DNA of 64,000 nt from Gymnorhina tibicen (lineage: Eukaryota; Chordata; Aves; Passeriformes; Artamidae): positions 1,098,464 to 1,162,463 of the forward strand of contig VXAZ01002400.1 in assembly GCA_013399875.1 (NCBI GenBank), read 5' to 3'. The notes under the pieces are model-generated. The model did not search any database. It saw only the letters and a program-made list of their open reading frames with translations, and had not been told where the DNA came from. Positions within the stretch are counted from its first letter, which is position 1. Each line of letters opens with the position of its first letter. Made by a program: the position numbers and the translations under genes. Positions 22,861 through 33,790 of the stretch are shown one piece after another.

Positions 22861-23904
22861 GTCAACATGGGGTGGGACTTTTTACACAGTTTGTGGCTTT
22901 AGCAGGGATGAACCACAGGCTGAGAACGAATCTACATTTTGGGCATCCTTTGCTATCTTAAGAGAATGCTACTGGAAGAGACTGGGAAAAAACAAATAGG
23001 AAAAACCTTGCCATACTGTCAGATCTTGCTGCTAGAAGTCTTCCTTGGAGGTTGTAACCAAGTGTCTGATAAAGCAAGACTCTGCCAGTGGGACTGACCA
23101 AAGAGGAAAGGGAGAACTGGAAAGTACCACACATGATTGTATCCAGCACATCTTAATGCATCAAATCCACCTGGATTACTTTTCATTATTGGATGAAATC
23201 AAATCCATGCTCTTTCCCATTTTTTTCGATGACTTTTAGTTTATTAATCTGTTTCAGCAAATCTATTTCCTTGCCCTGCAAATGTGGATGGTTTATAGCT
23301 TAAGAAGTAAGGCCACTTCTCTGCACATAGAGACCAAAGGGAAACCAGCAAGGGAAACACATGGCTTTCCACATGACTCTAACAAAGTCTGTCCCCATCT
23401 TGCATTAATTATTATACACATACCCCAGTGTACTTTGGTTTAGCAAGGTAATTATGCTTGTGACTAACCTAAACCACGTGGTTAATATCACTCAAGTCCA
23501 GCCTTTCCATGTTCTTTAACACCATTCTGAGTCCCAGCTGGGGGAGGAGGTGACCACCATCTGCTGCTGCCATCGTGTCCACTCAAGCCAGGAAAAAGAA
23601 GCACATCGTGGTCCTCACAAACATTTTCACCAACCACCTGTAAACAATGCACAGCTCCCTCGCCCCTCTGAAAGATGCAACACTTGACCTGTGGCTTTCT
23701 GCTCACCTACGGGTTTCCAGATGCAGCTCACACAGTGAGAAAATGAGTCCTCGCCTTGGCTAGAAAAATCCCTTCGCTATTTGCCAGGCAGCTTGGAGAG
23801 AAGGATTACACTCTGAGGTTCAAACTCAACTCTCTTCAGATCATCTTCAACTATATGACATCTTTAGCATGTGACAGCGGTGCTTGGAATAAAAAAAAAC
23901 CAGC

Positions 23905-24390
23905 TGTCTTGGTTTGAAAGACAGGTGTCATCTAAGGAAGGCAGGAGCCTCCCTTGGAATGGAAAAATATAACCCCTTTCCCTCCAAATTATTATAATTT
24001 TGAAATTAAGGGGCTTTCAGGCAAAGATATAAGAAATAGGAATAACAGTTCTTTACTAGTATATATAACGAGGCAATACTACAGAAGCCCTGGCTTAAAC
24101 TGCCAGAGTCAGGATACAGCCTGACACCCTGCCGGGCAGGGTGTGGTAGCAGCCCGATTAAGGGGTGGCTGCAGTCCTCTTTGAAGTGATGGATGCGGCT
24201 CTGTCGAAGCNGGGAGTTATCAGGGATGTATCACAGAAGAGACAAAGAACATTGCCCCACCTGGTTTTAACAGCTGGTGATAGAATACATGCTTTTGGTT
24301 ACATCTTACACTGTAACCTAAGACAAGAACCCATGGCATTTCATTTGGACAATGTTTCTGGTCTCACAGTTGCTACTAAAAGTGGATCTT
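23905..24390 (+). mobile_element. endogenous-retrovirus LTR (solo or truncated)
   Basis: The segment starts TGTCTTGGTTTGAAAGACAG, which matches the opening I associate with a family of passerine ERV LTRs. It is followed by the AAATTATTATAATTTTG stretch and a GGCAGGGTGTGG stretch. No internal gag/pol/env-like frames flank it, so it is a solo or truncated LTR. Its right end abuts the 3' end of a CR1 fragment at 24391. No CA terminus or target-site duplication was identified, so the exact end is uncertain. Confidence 0.65.
24211..24211. other. unresolved base (N) inside LTR
   Basis: A single N lies within the LTR-like segment 23905-24390. It is the only other ambiguous base I noticed in the window, so both Ns I noticed fall in repeats. 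Confidence 0.95.
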
Positions 24391-24635
24391 AGAATATCCT
24401 GAGTTGGAAGGACCCGCAAAGATCATGGAGTCCAACTCCTGGCCTTGCACAGGACAGCCCCAGGAATCCCACCATGTGCCTGTGAGCACTGATCCAATGC
24501 TCCTTGAGCTCTGTCAGGCTTGGTGCCGTGACCACTTCCCAACCACCCTCTGTATGAAGAACCTTTTCTTAATATCCACCTGAGCCTCGCCTGACACAGA
24601 CAGCTTCATGCTGCTCCTTCTCGTCCTGGATCAAA
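24391..24635 (-). mobile_element. CR1 LINE 3' fragment
   Basis: This CR1 belongs to the AGAATATCCTGAGTTGGAAG subfamily and carries the CCAATGCTCCTTGAGCTCTG block. It directly abuts the LTR at its 3' end and is in gene-sense orientation in intron 1. Confidence 0.87.
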
Positions 24636-27412
24636 TGGATTGCCAGTTAAATAATCAATGCAACACAAAAATGCAGTCCTGGAACTCAATTCTATGGCCA
24701 GATCATCACAGAACTGATTGGGTTTTTTTCTTTTCTTTTTTTATCCAACTGCCCTGATGAAAATTTAGAACCTCTCAAACAGGTAGCTGAATTCCCTTCC
24801 AAAAGCCATCTGTGCATTCATGATACTGCATTACTGACACAAAGTGCTGGCTCATTTAGAGACAGCAACATCTGGCTTGACGGGATGTGCCAAAATACAT
24901 TCTCTTTATTTGATTACACAATGAAATCGATAGTTAAATAGGTGGGATGGAAATGAGCCGAACAATTTCTATGTGTTATATTCCCAAAGCCCAGCAGAGC
25001 ACTGGTCACCACCTCTGGCTACCACCGTGGTCAGGAGAAAGAGCAGCTTTGCCAAAAGGCCACTCAAGGCACCTACAATCTGCTTTTTAACCATGCAGTA
25101 TTAAAACAGACTTATTTTACTGTGTCCTCAAAATCTCAGCTCCTGATCTATCATTGTTTCTGCACTGACAAAAGGACATCTCCATCACACTGCCACGGAA
25201 ACAATCGCTGGGCTTTGACAGATGGATGGAGGTAGGAGCAGGTCTGGTGTGGTGTGGAAAGCACGTCAGCTGAATGTTCCTGCTAAATTGGGCCCTGGAG
25301 AAAGAATTGCCAACGTTCCCTCACCTGCAGGAGCAAGCAGCCACTGCAGTGACAGACCCACTCACACCCCACAAGCCCAGCGTCCCCACAGCTTGTGCAC
25401 GAGCTCCCCTCGAGCAGCCGCCTCACCATTGGGAGGGCTGGAGGCTCTCATGGTGAAATTCTGCCCTTACTGATGCACAGCAAGGAGATGATGTGAGTTT
25501 TGCAGCCAGGGAAGCATCAGATGCACACGGAAAGGGCGTTGAGTGGTGCTGCTGCTGGGAGAGGTGAAGAGAGCTGCTTCTGTCCATTTCACAACAAAAC
25601 CTCATCAGGGTGGATTAGCCATGGCTTTAATTGGATTGTTTGCTACTGTTGGCACACGGCTGGGAACAGGGTACACAACACCATCAATCCACAGTGACTT
25701 AGATCCATAGCTTACTTTGTCCCAGCCACTGCCTGTAAAATCAAAATCTGCCCTTCCCTGCACTGGTGTAAACCCACAGCAAACCAGTACAACCAGCCCA
25801 GCGGTCTGGGCACACACACTGACAAACCTGAAGACAACAGCTACGAGGATAAAACTGAAGGGCAAGCTCTCCCCAACTTTAAATGTCTTCAGAGCCAGCA
25901 ATTTGACAAGGGAAATGAAGTCATGATTACATTTACTAAAGCCAAGAAAAATCAAGAAAACAAGCAAACACGCTTTGCTGGCAGCGTGCTACACAGGTTT
26001 GAGGAATAAGCATCTCTTGCTCAGTGAAGAAAATTCCTTTCAGCATGTCTCAGGCATTTGGAGATAATGTTCTCCATTTAAACACTGCAATGGTCTCTGT
26101 GTATTAGTAATGCACAGATGTCAGTTCAGAATGATGCCTTGTTCACTTATTATTTGCTTGTTCTGGAAGTTTTAATGTTTGAAGGGGATGAGAAGGTTAC
26201 AATAATTATTTTTTTTGTCCTACGGGAAAAGATTTTCAGATTATGATGAAAAACAAATGACTCAGTGATGGCGTACAGCATTTCTCTTGTACTATGATTA
26301 ACTATTGTCAAGAGCAGAAAGCAGAAAAAGTAGGTATTGTTGTTGTGATTTACTAGTGACATCCATCAGCAATTTGTGCCAATTATCCCTTCAGTGTCTG
26401 TACGCAGCCCTCACTCCAGATCATCAGACAGCAACTTTGCTTACAACTAGGAATCTCAACAACTTCCACGTGCCCTCCCATCCTTGCAATAAAATTAATG
26501 AAGAGAAGGAAGGAGAGTAAATAACTTAAATATCGCACCCTGTAATTCACTTAGTTCCTGATGAAGGGATGAGCCACTCAACATCCTTGCATCTAATTAC
26601 CCTTCCAGATGAGCAGTTCCAGCTTATTGGTCAGGGGAGAGAATCCAAGTTAGAGAGTCAAAAAAAGTCCCCCCCCAGACCTGCATCTCCTTGGCTTTGT
26701 GATGGGAACAATGTTGGGACCAAGTCCCAGGGGGATTACTTGTGATTTAGGGCCCAGACTGCTGAAAAAGTAAGGACCTTGATACCCCTTATATCTACGA
26801 TCTGGAAAAGAAACACAACAATCTAAATCAATATATAAACAGCAAGAAAACCTGGCAATAGCTGGATAGACTGAGGTTAAGACATTAAATCAAAAAGATG
26901 TGCCCAACTCTGCCAACTGCAAAACCACAAGTCAGTTTTGAGCAAAATAAATACAAAGAACTAATGAGAAGGAGCTGAGTGCATCTGCATCTAACACTTG
27001 AGATCTGGCAACTTAAGGAATTCAGAATTAAATTCAAAGGGCCAGGAATGGGCAGGACCACACGTGTGTATGGTCCATGTCAGTTGTGTGAACAGCCTGA
27101 GATTCCACTTGGCCCTGGCACCTGCAGCGTGTCTGCTCCCAGCTGCTCTGGTTGATTTCAGACTACACGGCCAATGTGGAAGCTCCACCATGCTGCTGTC
27201 TCAGTGCCTGGTACGATCTGATAGATGAAACCTGCAGTCAGAGCACCAGTGACATCTGTTCATACAACCTCCGAGGTCTGGGAGAGGCCCCAGCAAATCC
27301 AGCTGTGGTATTTGTACACACTGGCTGTGCTTGGGATGGAAAGACAGTGAGATCTGCACGCGTGGTACGTGCAAATGCACCAGGTTAATGTCAGAATTAG
27401 TGGTAGTGATAA

Positions 27413-27705
27413 CAGAATCATCGAATGGTTTGGGTTGGAAGGGATCTTAAATATCATCTCATTCCACCCCCTGCCGTGGGCAGGGACACCTTCCACTAGC
27501 CCAAGTTGCTCCAAGCCCTGTCCAAGCTGGCCTGGAACACTGCCAGGGATGGGGCAGCCACAGCTTCTCTGGGCACCCTGTGCCAGGGCTCACCACCCTC
27601 GCAGCAAAGAATTTCTCCCTAACATCTAATCTAAATCTTTTTCAGTTTAAACCCATTCCCCTTTCTCCTGTCATTATCTGCCATGTAAAAAGTCACTCTC
27701 CCTCT
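27413..27705 (-). mobile_element. CR1 LINE 3' fragment
   Basis: This is a well preserved CR1 tail with AATGGTTTGGGTTGGAAGGG, CAGGGATGGGGCAGCCACAG and the AACATCTAATCTAAATC block. It is in gene-sense orientation in intron 1. Confidence 0.92.
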
Positions 27706-30700
27706 TTTTTTTAAGTGGGAAATAGTCGCTACATAAGCTGCACAAAGGCATCTCCTCACACACCCCCAGATCCCCACAGCTCGTCTCTGAGATGGGGCTT
27801 CCCTTATTAATTGCTCCTGAAGTTTGATGCCTCTACATGCAGCCCTGGTAAGTGCAAGCCTGTAAAGGCATCAGCTACAAGTTCCTGTGCTGAAGAACCT
27901 GCTCTGACATGGAAGCTCTTGTGCCAACCAGCGAATGTGCTCTGCACGCTCTGCATCCAGTGCTGTGTCCTAAAGCCTCTGACCAAGGACAGCAGCACAA
28001 AGTGGATCCAGGCTGCAACACTCCTGATGCTCAACAGCTGCAGCTATTAAAAAACAACAATAAAAACAAACAAAAAAGACATTAGCAGGAAGCATGTGAA
28101 GGTACTATTGGGTGTAGGCAAGCTGTGGACTACCTTTCCCAGGGCCCTGAGTGTAAAGGCTACTCTAGAGGACTTCTCAAATTGTTTTTTTCTGAAGTAA
28201 GTGGTTCCTGTTTGTATTGCTCTGGGTCGAGGCCTTTCCTCAAACCATACAAAAAAAAAAAAATTAGAAAAACCCAAATCCCTGTTCAAACTTCTGTTTT
28301 ATCTACATTTTATTGAAAGTATAGTTAAAACATGGAAATATTTTTTCCTCATTTCAGCATAACTTGAAAAAATGTATCACTGCCTCTTTTTAAGCATGGA
28401 CAAGGAATTTCATTGATTTGACACCAAAAATAACACACCAGCACCAGTGTGGGAGTGTCAGAACAGATCCTGGGAAAGAGGCTTATTTGAGAACATCTGT
28501 GGTGGAACTGGCACCTGGAATATGCATTTTGAAACACAGTGGCTACTCATATTTTAAAGTTACTGGGCATGACAGCATACTTAGATTTTGAAGGAATGTA
28601 GAAGGAAGTGCTGCAAATGAAGAATGATTTTCATATGTTGAAATCAAAACTTCTACAATACAAAATGACCTACAAAACCAAAAAAAATTTAGAATACCCA
28701 TTTGGAGACGAATGTTTTGGACTGATTTCTGCTGTCAGAAAACATTGCTGGCACCTCCACTGAAAAACAAACGCAGCGTTGAGATCTCACAGTTAACCAT
28801 GACAGCTCTGGAGTCTGAACACACTGACCTCCCGTGGCGAGGGTATGGACATCTCCTCCTTCAGAACTGCTCCCAAGCAGAGAGCCTCTGCTTATTGCTC
28901 CTTCCTTAATCCCTGGACATGGTATCCGGAACACAGCCTGGGAAGGACAGGAGCAGGCACACAAATACCCTCCCTCCCACACCATAAATGTCACAGAGAG
29001 CAAATTCCTGGCTAAGAGCTGCCGGGGGAAGCCAGACCAGGCTGCAGAGGAAGAGGAGGCAGCAACGGGGCACCCAGAAGTGTGTCTGCACCCCACTGTC
29101 CAGCCAAGCAAAGCCCACGCCAATGAACGACTCCAGATGGATCCAATCTCTGACGCAGCTCCCGGGAAGAGCAACTGATTTTGGTGAGCTTTGGCTCAGC
29201 CCCTGCGAAGGACAACAGTGATGGTCCCACACCAGAGTACTCTGTGAGGAGGAGGCAGCTGGACTGACAGATGTTTTTATTCAGGTGGAGGCAACACCTC
29301 CTGTCTGAGGGAACAACACCAGAACTTAAGACCTTTTGTCTCCTTATTGCAGAACCAGGGCTTTATTTTAAGCTTTTGCTGACATAAACACTCCTCTGAG
29401 ACCACCTCAGTGACAACTCCTGAGAGACATTTGGGACTCACACATTCAAAGGGATATCCTTTGCTGCATCAGACTACAGGAGATTTCCCCCCCCACCCCC
29501 CTCAGATATACCTGATCCGACCCAAATTCAAGCCAGTCTCAGGATTCACTGGCCTGGGATCAGACCATCTTCCCACCACTCCACCGCTGACTGAGCAAGA
29601 TAAACACAAATCACTCGATTCAAAGCTGCACACCATCCCATTAAAAAAGCCCTCTGCTATAAATTTTGTCTGATAAATCTGATATAACTCAAATGTGCTC
29701 CCAATCATTTCACAGTTTATACACTCTACTCCAAGCCAAAAGGTTAACAATCTATTTTAAAAAAATCCTCTGAAAATTAATCTTGTCTTTGCTAGAACTT
29801 GGTGACATTTCCGAAAGGAAAACAGGCATTCCCAGTTAAACTCTCACTTTTACTTTCACTACCGTAACTTGGGAGTAGCTTCAATGAAAGCCACGAGGCT
29901 GCTTTGACATGAAGTTATTGCGAAAGGAATTTACACCCAGGACAGGCCAGATATCCCTCATATGTATGTCATTAATAAATAATTACAACATAGCTTCTAC
30001 TTTGAAGAAACACTGCAATCAATCCAGGCCGGTTCATGGATCTCCCAAGATCCACAAAAGCAGCCGTCACGCTGACAGACAGCTCAGCAACACCTGGGAT
30101 TTGTATTTGTATTTATTCCCTACACTACACAAACCTGGGTGCCTCCAGGGAGTGATTCATTCCAGATACCAATCTTGGGAGGTGAATCACCTCCCGGAGG
30201 TGCCCAGCTCTCCTGCTGACTCCGGGAGGCTCCGACGACTTTCTTGGTACTCACCAAGGTTTGTATTTAGATGGATGTGGATGAGTCCAAGCCTGACTGC
30301 CTCAGACTCAGGCCATGGCAGCACTGCAGCACACTGAGCACGTGCTTCCATCTCCTTGCCTGACTTAGAGCCCAGTAAGGCACGTTTGAGGAAGGGTGGG
30401 TTAAAGGAACATTTTCCAGGTAAGCAGCTGGGGCAACAGCAGGGATTTATCTCTGTATCGCTGCATTTTGCAATCCTAGGAGATATTTCTGTCTGTTTTC
30501 TCCACCACCCTTGAGGTAATAGCTCTGACAGGCCTCATCCCTGCCTTTCCATGGTGGCATTTTTGGGATAGGTCTCCTCCATGAAGTGTCCATGCCACAC
30601 ACCTGGCTGATGCTGGAGAGTGGGGGCTGGCCAGGCTGAGGCGAAGACACGTTCTCCAAAGGATTTGGTGGCTGTGGTGCCAGCTTGGCACACACCTCAC

Positions 30701-30788
30701 ATCCTCCAGAACCCTCACCCAGGGTGCCAGCCCTTCTGGGCAGCTGTCTCTGCTCCGTTTCTTTCCACATGAGCAGCACTTTCTGACT

Positions 30789-30944
30789 ACTTTTCTCCAA
30801 GCACTGGGTACTACCAAAGGAGTCTTCTTGCCCGCGTTTCACTCCACTCTCCAGGAGTCAGCCGTTCCTGTGGTTTTATCAGGAGGTATCTAGGAAGCCA
30901 CAAACCTCAACTGTGTGAACACTGCCCACACAGAGCACACTGCT
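30789..30944 (+). repeat. tandem duplication, copy 1
   Basis: This is the first copy of a unit of about 160 bp that starts TTTTCTCCAAGCACTGGG and ends GAGCACACTGCT. Compared with copy 2 it lacks 8 nt (GTCTCTTC) and has two substitutions (CCCGCG against CCTGCG, GGTATC against GGTGTC). It ends at the unresolved base 30945. Confidence 0.93.
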
Positions 30945-30945
30945 N
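30945..30945. other. unresolved base (N) at duplication junction
   Basis: A single N sits exactly between the two tandem copies. It could be an ambiguous call or a minimum-length gap placeholder from assembly. Confidence 0.95.
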
Positions 30946-30946
30946 C

Positions 30947-31110
30947 ACTTTTCTCCAAGCACTGGGTGTCTCTTCACTACCAAAGGAGTCTTCTTGCCTG
31001 CGTTTCACTCCACTCTCCAGGAGTCAGCCGTTCCTGTGGTTTTATCAGGAGGTGTCTAGGAAGCCACAAACCTCAACTGTGTGAACACTGCCCACACAGA
31101 GCACACTGCT
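30947..31110 (+). repeat. tandem duplication, copy 2
   Basis: This is the second copy, in direct orientation and separated from copy 1 only by an N and one base. Divergence of two substitutions and one 8-nt indel is at the level expected of alleles or a very young duplication. Confidence 0.93.
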
Positions 31111-32963
31111 CCCCTGCTCTCCTCCGAGCACACTGGCCCACAGCCCAAGTTGCTCTTGAATCTCTTCCATGTGGCCTCCCATGCTTGGGAAAGAAAGCGG
31201 GGACAGATGCAGTGCTCTTGGGAAGCTGGCCGCCCTATCCCATTAGGATTCTTTGGGAATTCATGCTAAAATCTTTGCTGATCTGTAAAAACCACCTGCA
31301 CACACATTTAATGTATGGGTCCAGTATTAATTCAGCTTGGCCAGGTCCATCCCGAGCAAGAACCTTTCCATTTGCAGCCTGTTGGATATGACAAGTGCTG
31401 TCATGTAGTCACTTCCAGTCTATTGCCCTTTCTTCCTACAAAGACTGGATTTTCCCTCCCTGAGGAACCAGGCAGTGCAGTTTTGACACTGCTGCTGCAG
31501 AGGGCATGGGCAGAAGGTTAAGACAGGTCTAACAGAGGCACTTGACAGCAGCTGGACCGGTGAACCACAGCTTGTCTTGGACCCCTGTGAGGCAGGGACA
31601 ATCTTTAATCCTCTGCATTCACCACCCAGCGTGACACAAGCCTGGCCTGAGCCCTCAGGAAATCAAGAGCAGCAAATCACCCCACTTTACCAGCAGAGCC
31701 AGCTCACCTGGCTGTAACGCTGCTCCTAAAAAAGCAGGTGAGGGTACGAATTACAGTATCACACATCCTAAAGCCCGGTGCTGTGCACCAGCAATAAGCA
31801 GTCAGCTCCTCCAACTTTCCTTAAGGCATTTTCCCTCAAGGAAGAAACACCAGGTAACTACCAAGCCTGCAGAATTCTTAATACCACACGCACAATTCCG
31901 AGAAAAACAACACAAACTACTGTCTGGTTTATCAAACCCCAGCCCTGTTTGTAATTGAAGGCAGCCTGAGCCAGGTAGATTGAAGAACTGGAAGTCACAC
32001 TCTGCTGACCAGCGCTGGACCGTGGCTCTCGCTTTGTTTTGCTCCTGGATGTAGTGCTGAATTCAGCTCACAAAAAGGAATTACATTTTCATTGCTGCTT
32101 GGCTCAAACCAGAGACAGCACATACACCTTGCAGTTTTACAGCTCCAGTGTCCCCATCAGACACACCTGGGGGAAAAACAGCTCATTTCTGGCACAACAA
32201 GCAACTTCAGGAAGTACCACGCAGCTCTTTAAAGCATCTGACACTGGGTATTATAAACTCAAACACTGCAGTTAAAGCCTGAGACTTCTACATACATTTA
32301 AGTCAAAAACTCAAACCTGAACATCAGGACTATTTTTAAGAAAGCTTTCTTTTTTGACCTCTGATTTATACAGAATGTATACCCGCTGTAAATTTTCAGC
32401 ACGCTGACTTTTATTTGTTTCACTACCAGGACAGTCAAATCTCCTGCTGGACAACATCACCACATTCCCAGTGACTCTGAAGCGTGATGGGAAGTTGGTG
32501 TGCACTCTTAAAGAAATGAGGCTCTCATGTCCTATCAAGAGCATACAAAAGAATTCCTAATTTCTATCTTGTGCATTTTGTATTAAGAAATTGTTTCAGA
32601 GCTAACGCTTCTGAAAATGAGGGGGGGAAAAACAGTTTAAGGGGACAACTGCTACACTGAACTGAGGGACAGCAAGCCCAAAAAGAAGTTGGTGCCTCTG
32701 TCTTTACAGCAAAAACAATAAATCTAGACCCCAACAGTAAAATACTCCAGAAAAGCCAATAACATTACATGGACCTAATTTCACATAATTTTAAAAGCCA
32801 GAATTGAAGTACACCAACTTTACCCATTGCTCACGTTTCAACATCATTTTCTCCACCAGGAATCGCTCACACAGCACCTGAACACGGGCAACAGAAATTT
32901 AACTGCCACTTATCCCAGATGATATTAAAGTGCTAAAAATGCTATCTGAGCATTACTTTAAAA

Positions 32964-32986
32964 ACACACACACACACACACACACA
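32964..32986. repeat. (AC)n microsatellite
   Basis: This is an uninterrupted AC repeat of about 11.5 units. It lies in intron 1 roughly 100 bp downstream (gene sense) of the exon 1 donor. Confidence 0.97.
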
Positions 32987-33086
32987 GAGACAATATTCCT
33001 GTTACTCTGCATGGAACGGAGCAGGAGGAGCATGCGGAGTGAACTCCTGCCTCGGATGAGATATACAGGGGGAAAAAAGCATTTAC

Positions 33087-33162
33087 CGTCAGGCACAGGC
33101 GAATTTAACTCGGAAACATTGTAAGATGGTAGCGGTGCCACTCTTGCCGAATGTTTCTTCAT
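33087..33162 (-). CDS. SLC35F4: SLC35F4 coding exon 1 (start codon, N-terminus)
   Basis: This exon encodes residues 1-25 and the first base of codon 26. The peptide starts MKKHSARVAPLP, nearly the N-terminus I recall for the paralogue SLC35F3 (MKKHSARVAPL). The start is supported by a purine at -3 (AGG before ATG) and an in-frame TGA 24 nt upstream. The donor is GAC G|GTAAAT. The single leftover G joins the GA that opens exon 2 to form Gly26, giving a G-E-E junction like the one recalled in SLC35F3. The segment is the short cytosolic tail before the first membrane span. Intron 1 is 17.4 kb, and a CA microsatellite sits about 100 bp inside it. Longer isoforms with upstream exons are possible and were not found. 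Confidence 0.88.
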
Positions 33163-33560
33163 CCTCTGGAATTGCTCTCCTGCTCAGGCGCTCACTCTGG
33201 CTTTAGTCTGCATCGCCCTTGGTCCCGAGTACTACAGCAAACACGGGGCTATGGCTGGTGGCTGGATGTTGTTCTGGAGATGCTGCAGGAGCCTATGAGT
33301 ACTGATTTGCTGTCTCCCTGGGAAACCATTTGCAACACATTCAAACAATGCTTGACCTCTGCCAACACTTCTCTTTCATTCAGTTGTTGAGCGCGGCAGA
33401 TAAAATACAAATATATCAGTGGCGGCGCCTGGCGAACTTGAAACCGTGGCAGCCCCTTTGCAGGAAATTGGGATTTCACATCAAATCTCTGCGCTGTGCT
33501 GGCAACGCAGACGGGAGATTTCTCAGACAACTGCGAGGGAATTATGCAATGCAATTTTCT
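33163..33560 (-). promoter_or_regulatory. putative SLC35F4 5'UTR and core promoter
   Basis: This segment lies immediately upstream of the SLC35F4 start codon. It has roughly 15 CpG dinucleotides in 400 bp, clearly more than the AT-rich flanks. On the minus strand a TATA-like stretch (TATATTTGTATTTTATC) occurs at about 33399-33416, which would place a start site near 33370 and a 5'UTR of about 200 nt. The position and composition fit a promoter, but no transcription evidence is available from sequence alone. Confidence 0.45.
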
Positions 33561-33771
33561 GGTTCCTTACACTGTGACAGTATACGGATGATTACAGTAA
33601 TTATTTTAAGTAAACTCTGAATAATGGGACTCCTATAGAGCTGCTAAATCAGGAATGCCTTGGGCAAAAGAACAGGTGACATCTAGGTCTGTGTCTGATA
33701 ATAAAGCAGTGGCATTGCAGGAGGCTCTTCTAACACCCTACAAAAACTGTCACAACCAAAATAGATATAGA

Positions 33772-33790
33772 AATATATATATATACATAT
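33772..33790. repeat. short AT microsatellite
   Basis: This is an AT-dinucleotide run with one interruption (TATACATAT), upstream of the putative promoter. Confidence 0.85.

Larger units (their letters stand above)
15641..33086 (-). other. SLC35F4 intron 1
   Basis: This is an intron of 17,446 nt with a GTAAAT donor next to exon 1 and a TTTTCAG acceptor at exon 2. It contains a possible regulatory block (16740-17345), a coding-like relic (18570-19320) beside a CpG-rich island (19380-19680), CR1 fragments (22720, 24391, 27413), an LTR (23905-24390), a tandem duplication (30789-31110) and a CA microsatellite. The rest of the intron shows no recognisable feature. Confidence 0.8.

Noticed and set aside
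28689..29174. 161-codon minus-strand frame
   Set aside because: No family resemblance and no splice signals. Overlapping plus-strand frames are equally long.
30915..31391. 158-codon plus-strand frame crossing the N
   Set aside because: It is a frame through duplicated non-coding sequence, with an unresolved base and no domain.
790..33162. Assignment of the transporter gene to the paralogue SLC35F3
   Set aside because: Although the N-terminus matches what I recall for SLC35F3, the diagnostic segments ATAQEKQSP, LKKLTATDVS, AVGSASTSALYK and GSANFGEAAHF fit SLC35F4. SLC35F3 differs at these positions as far as I recall.
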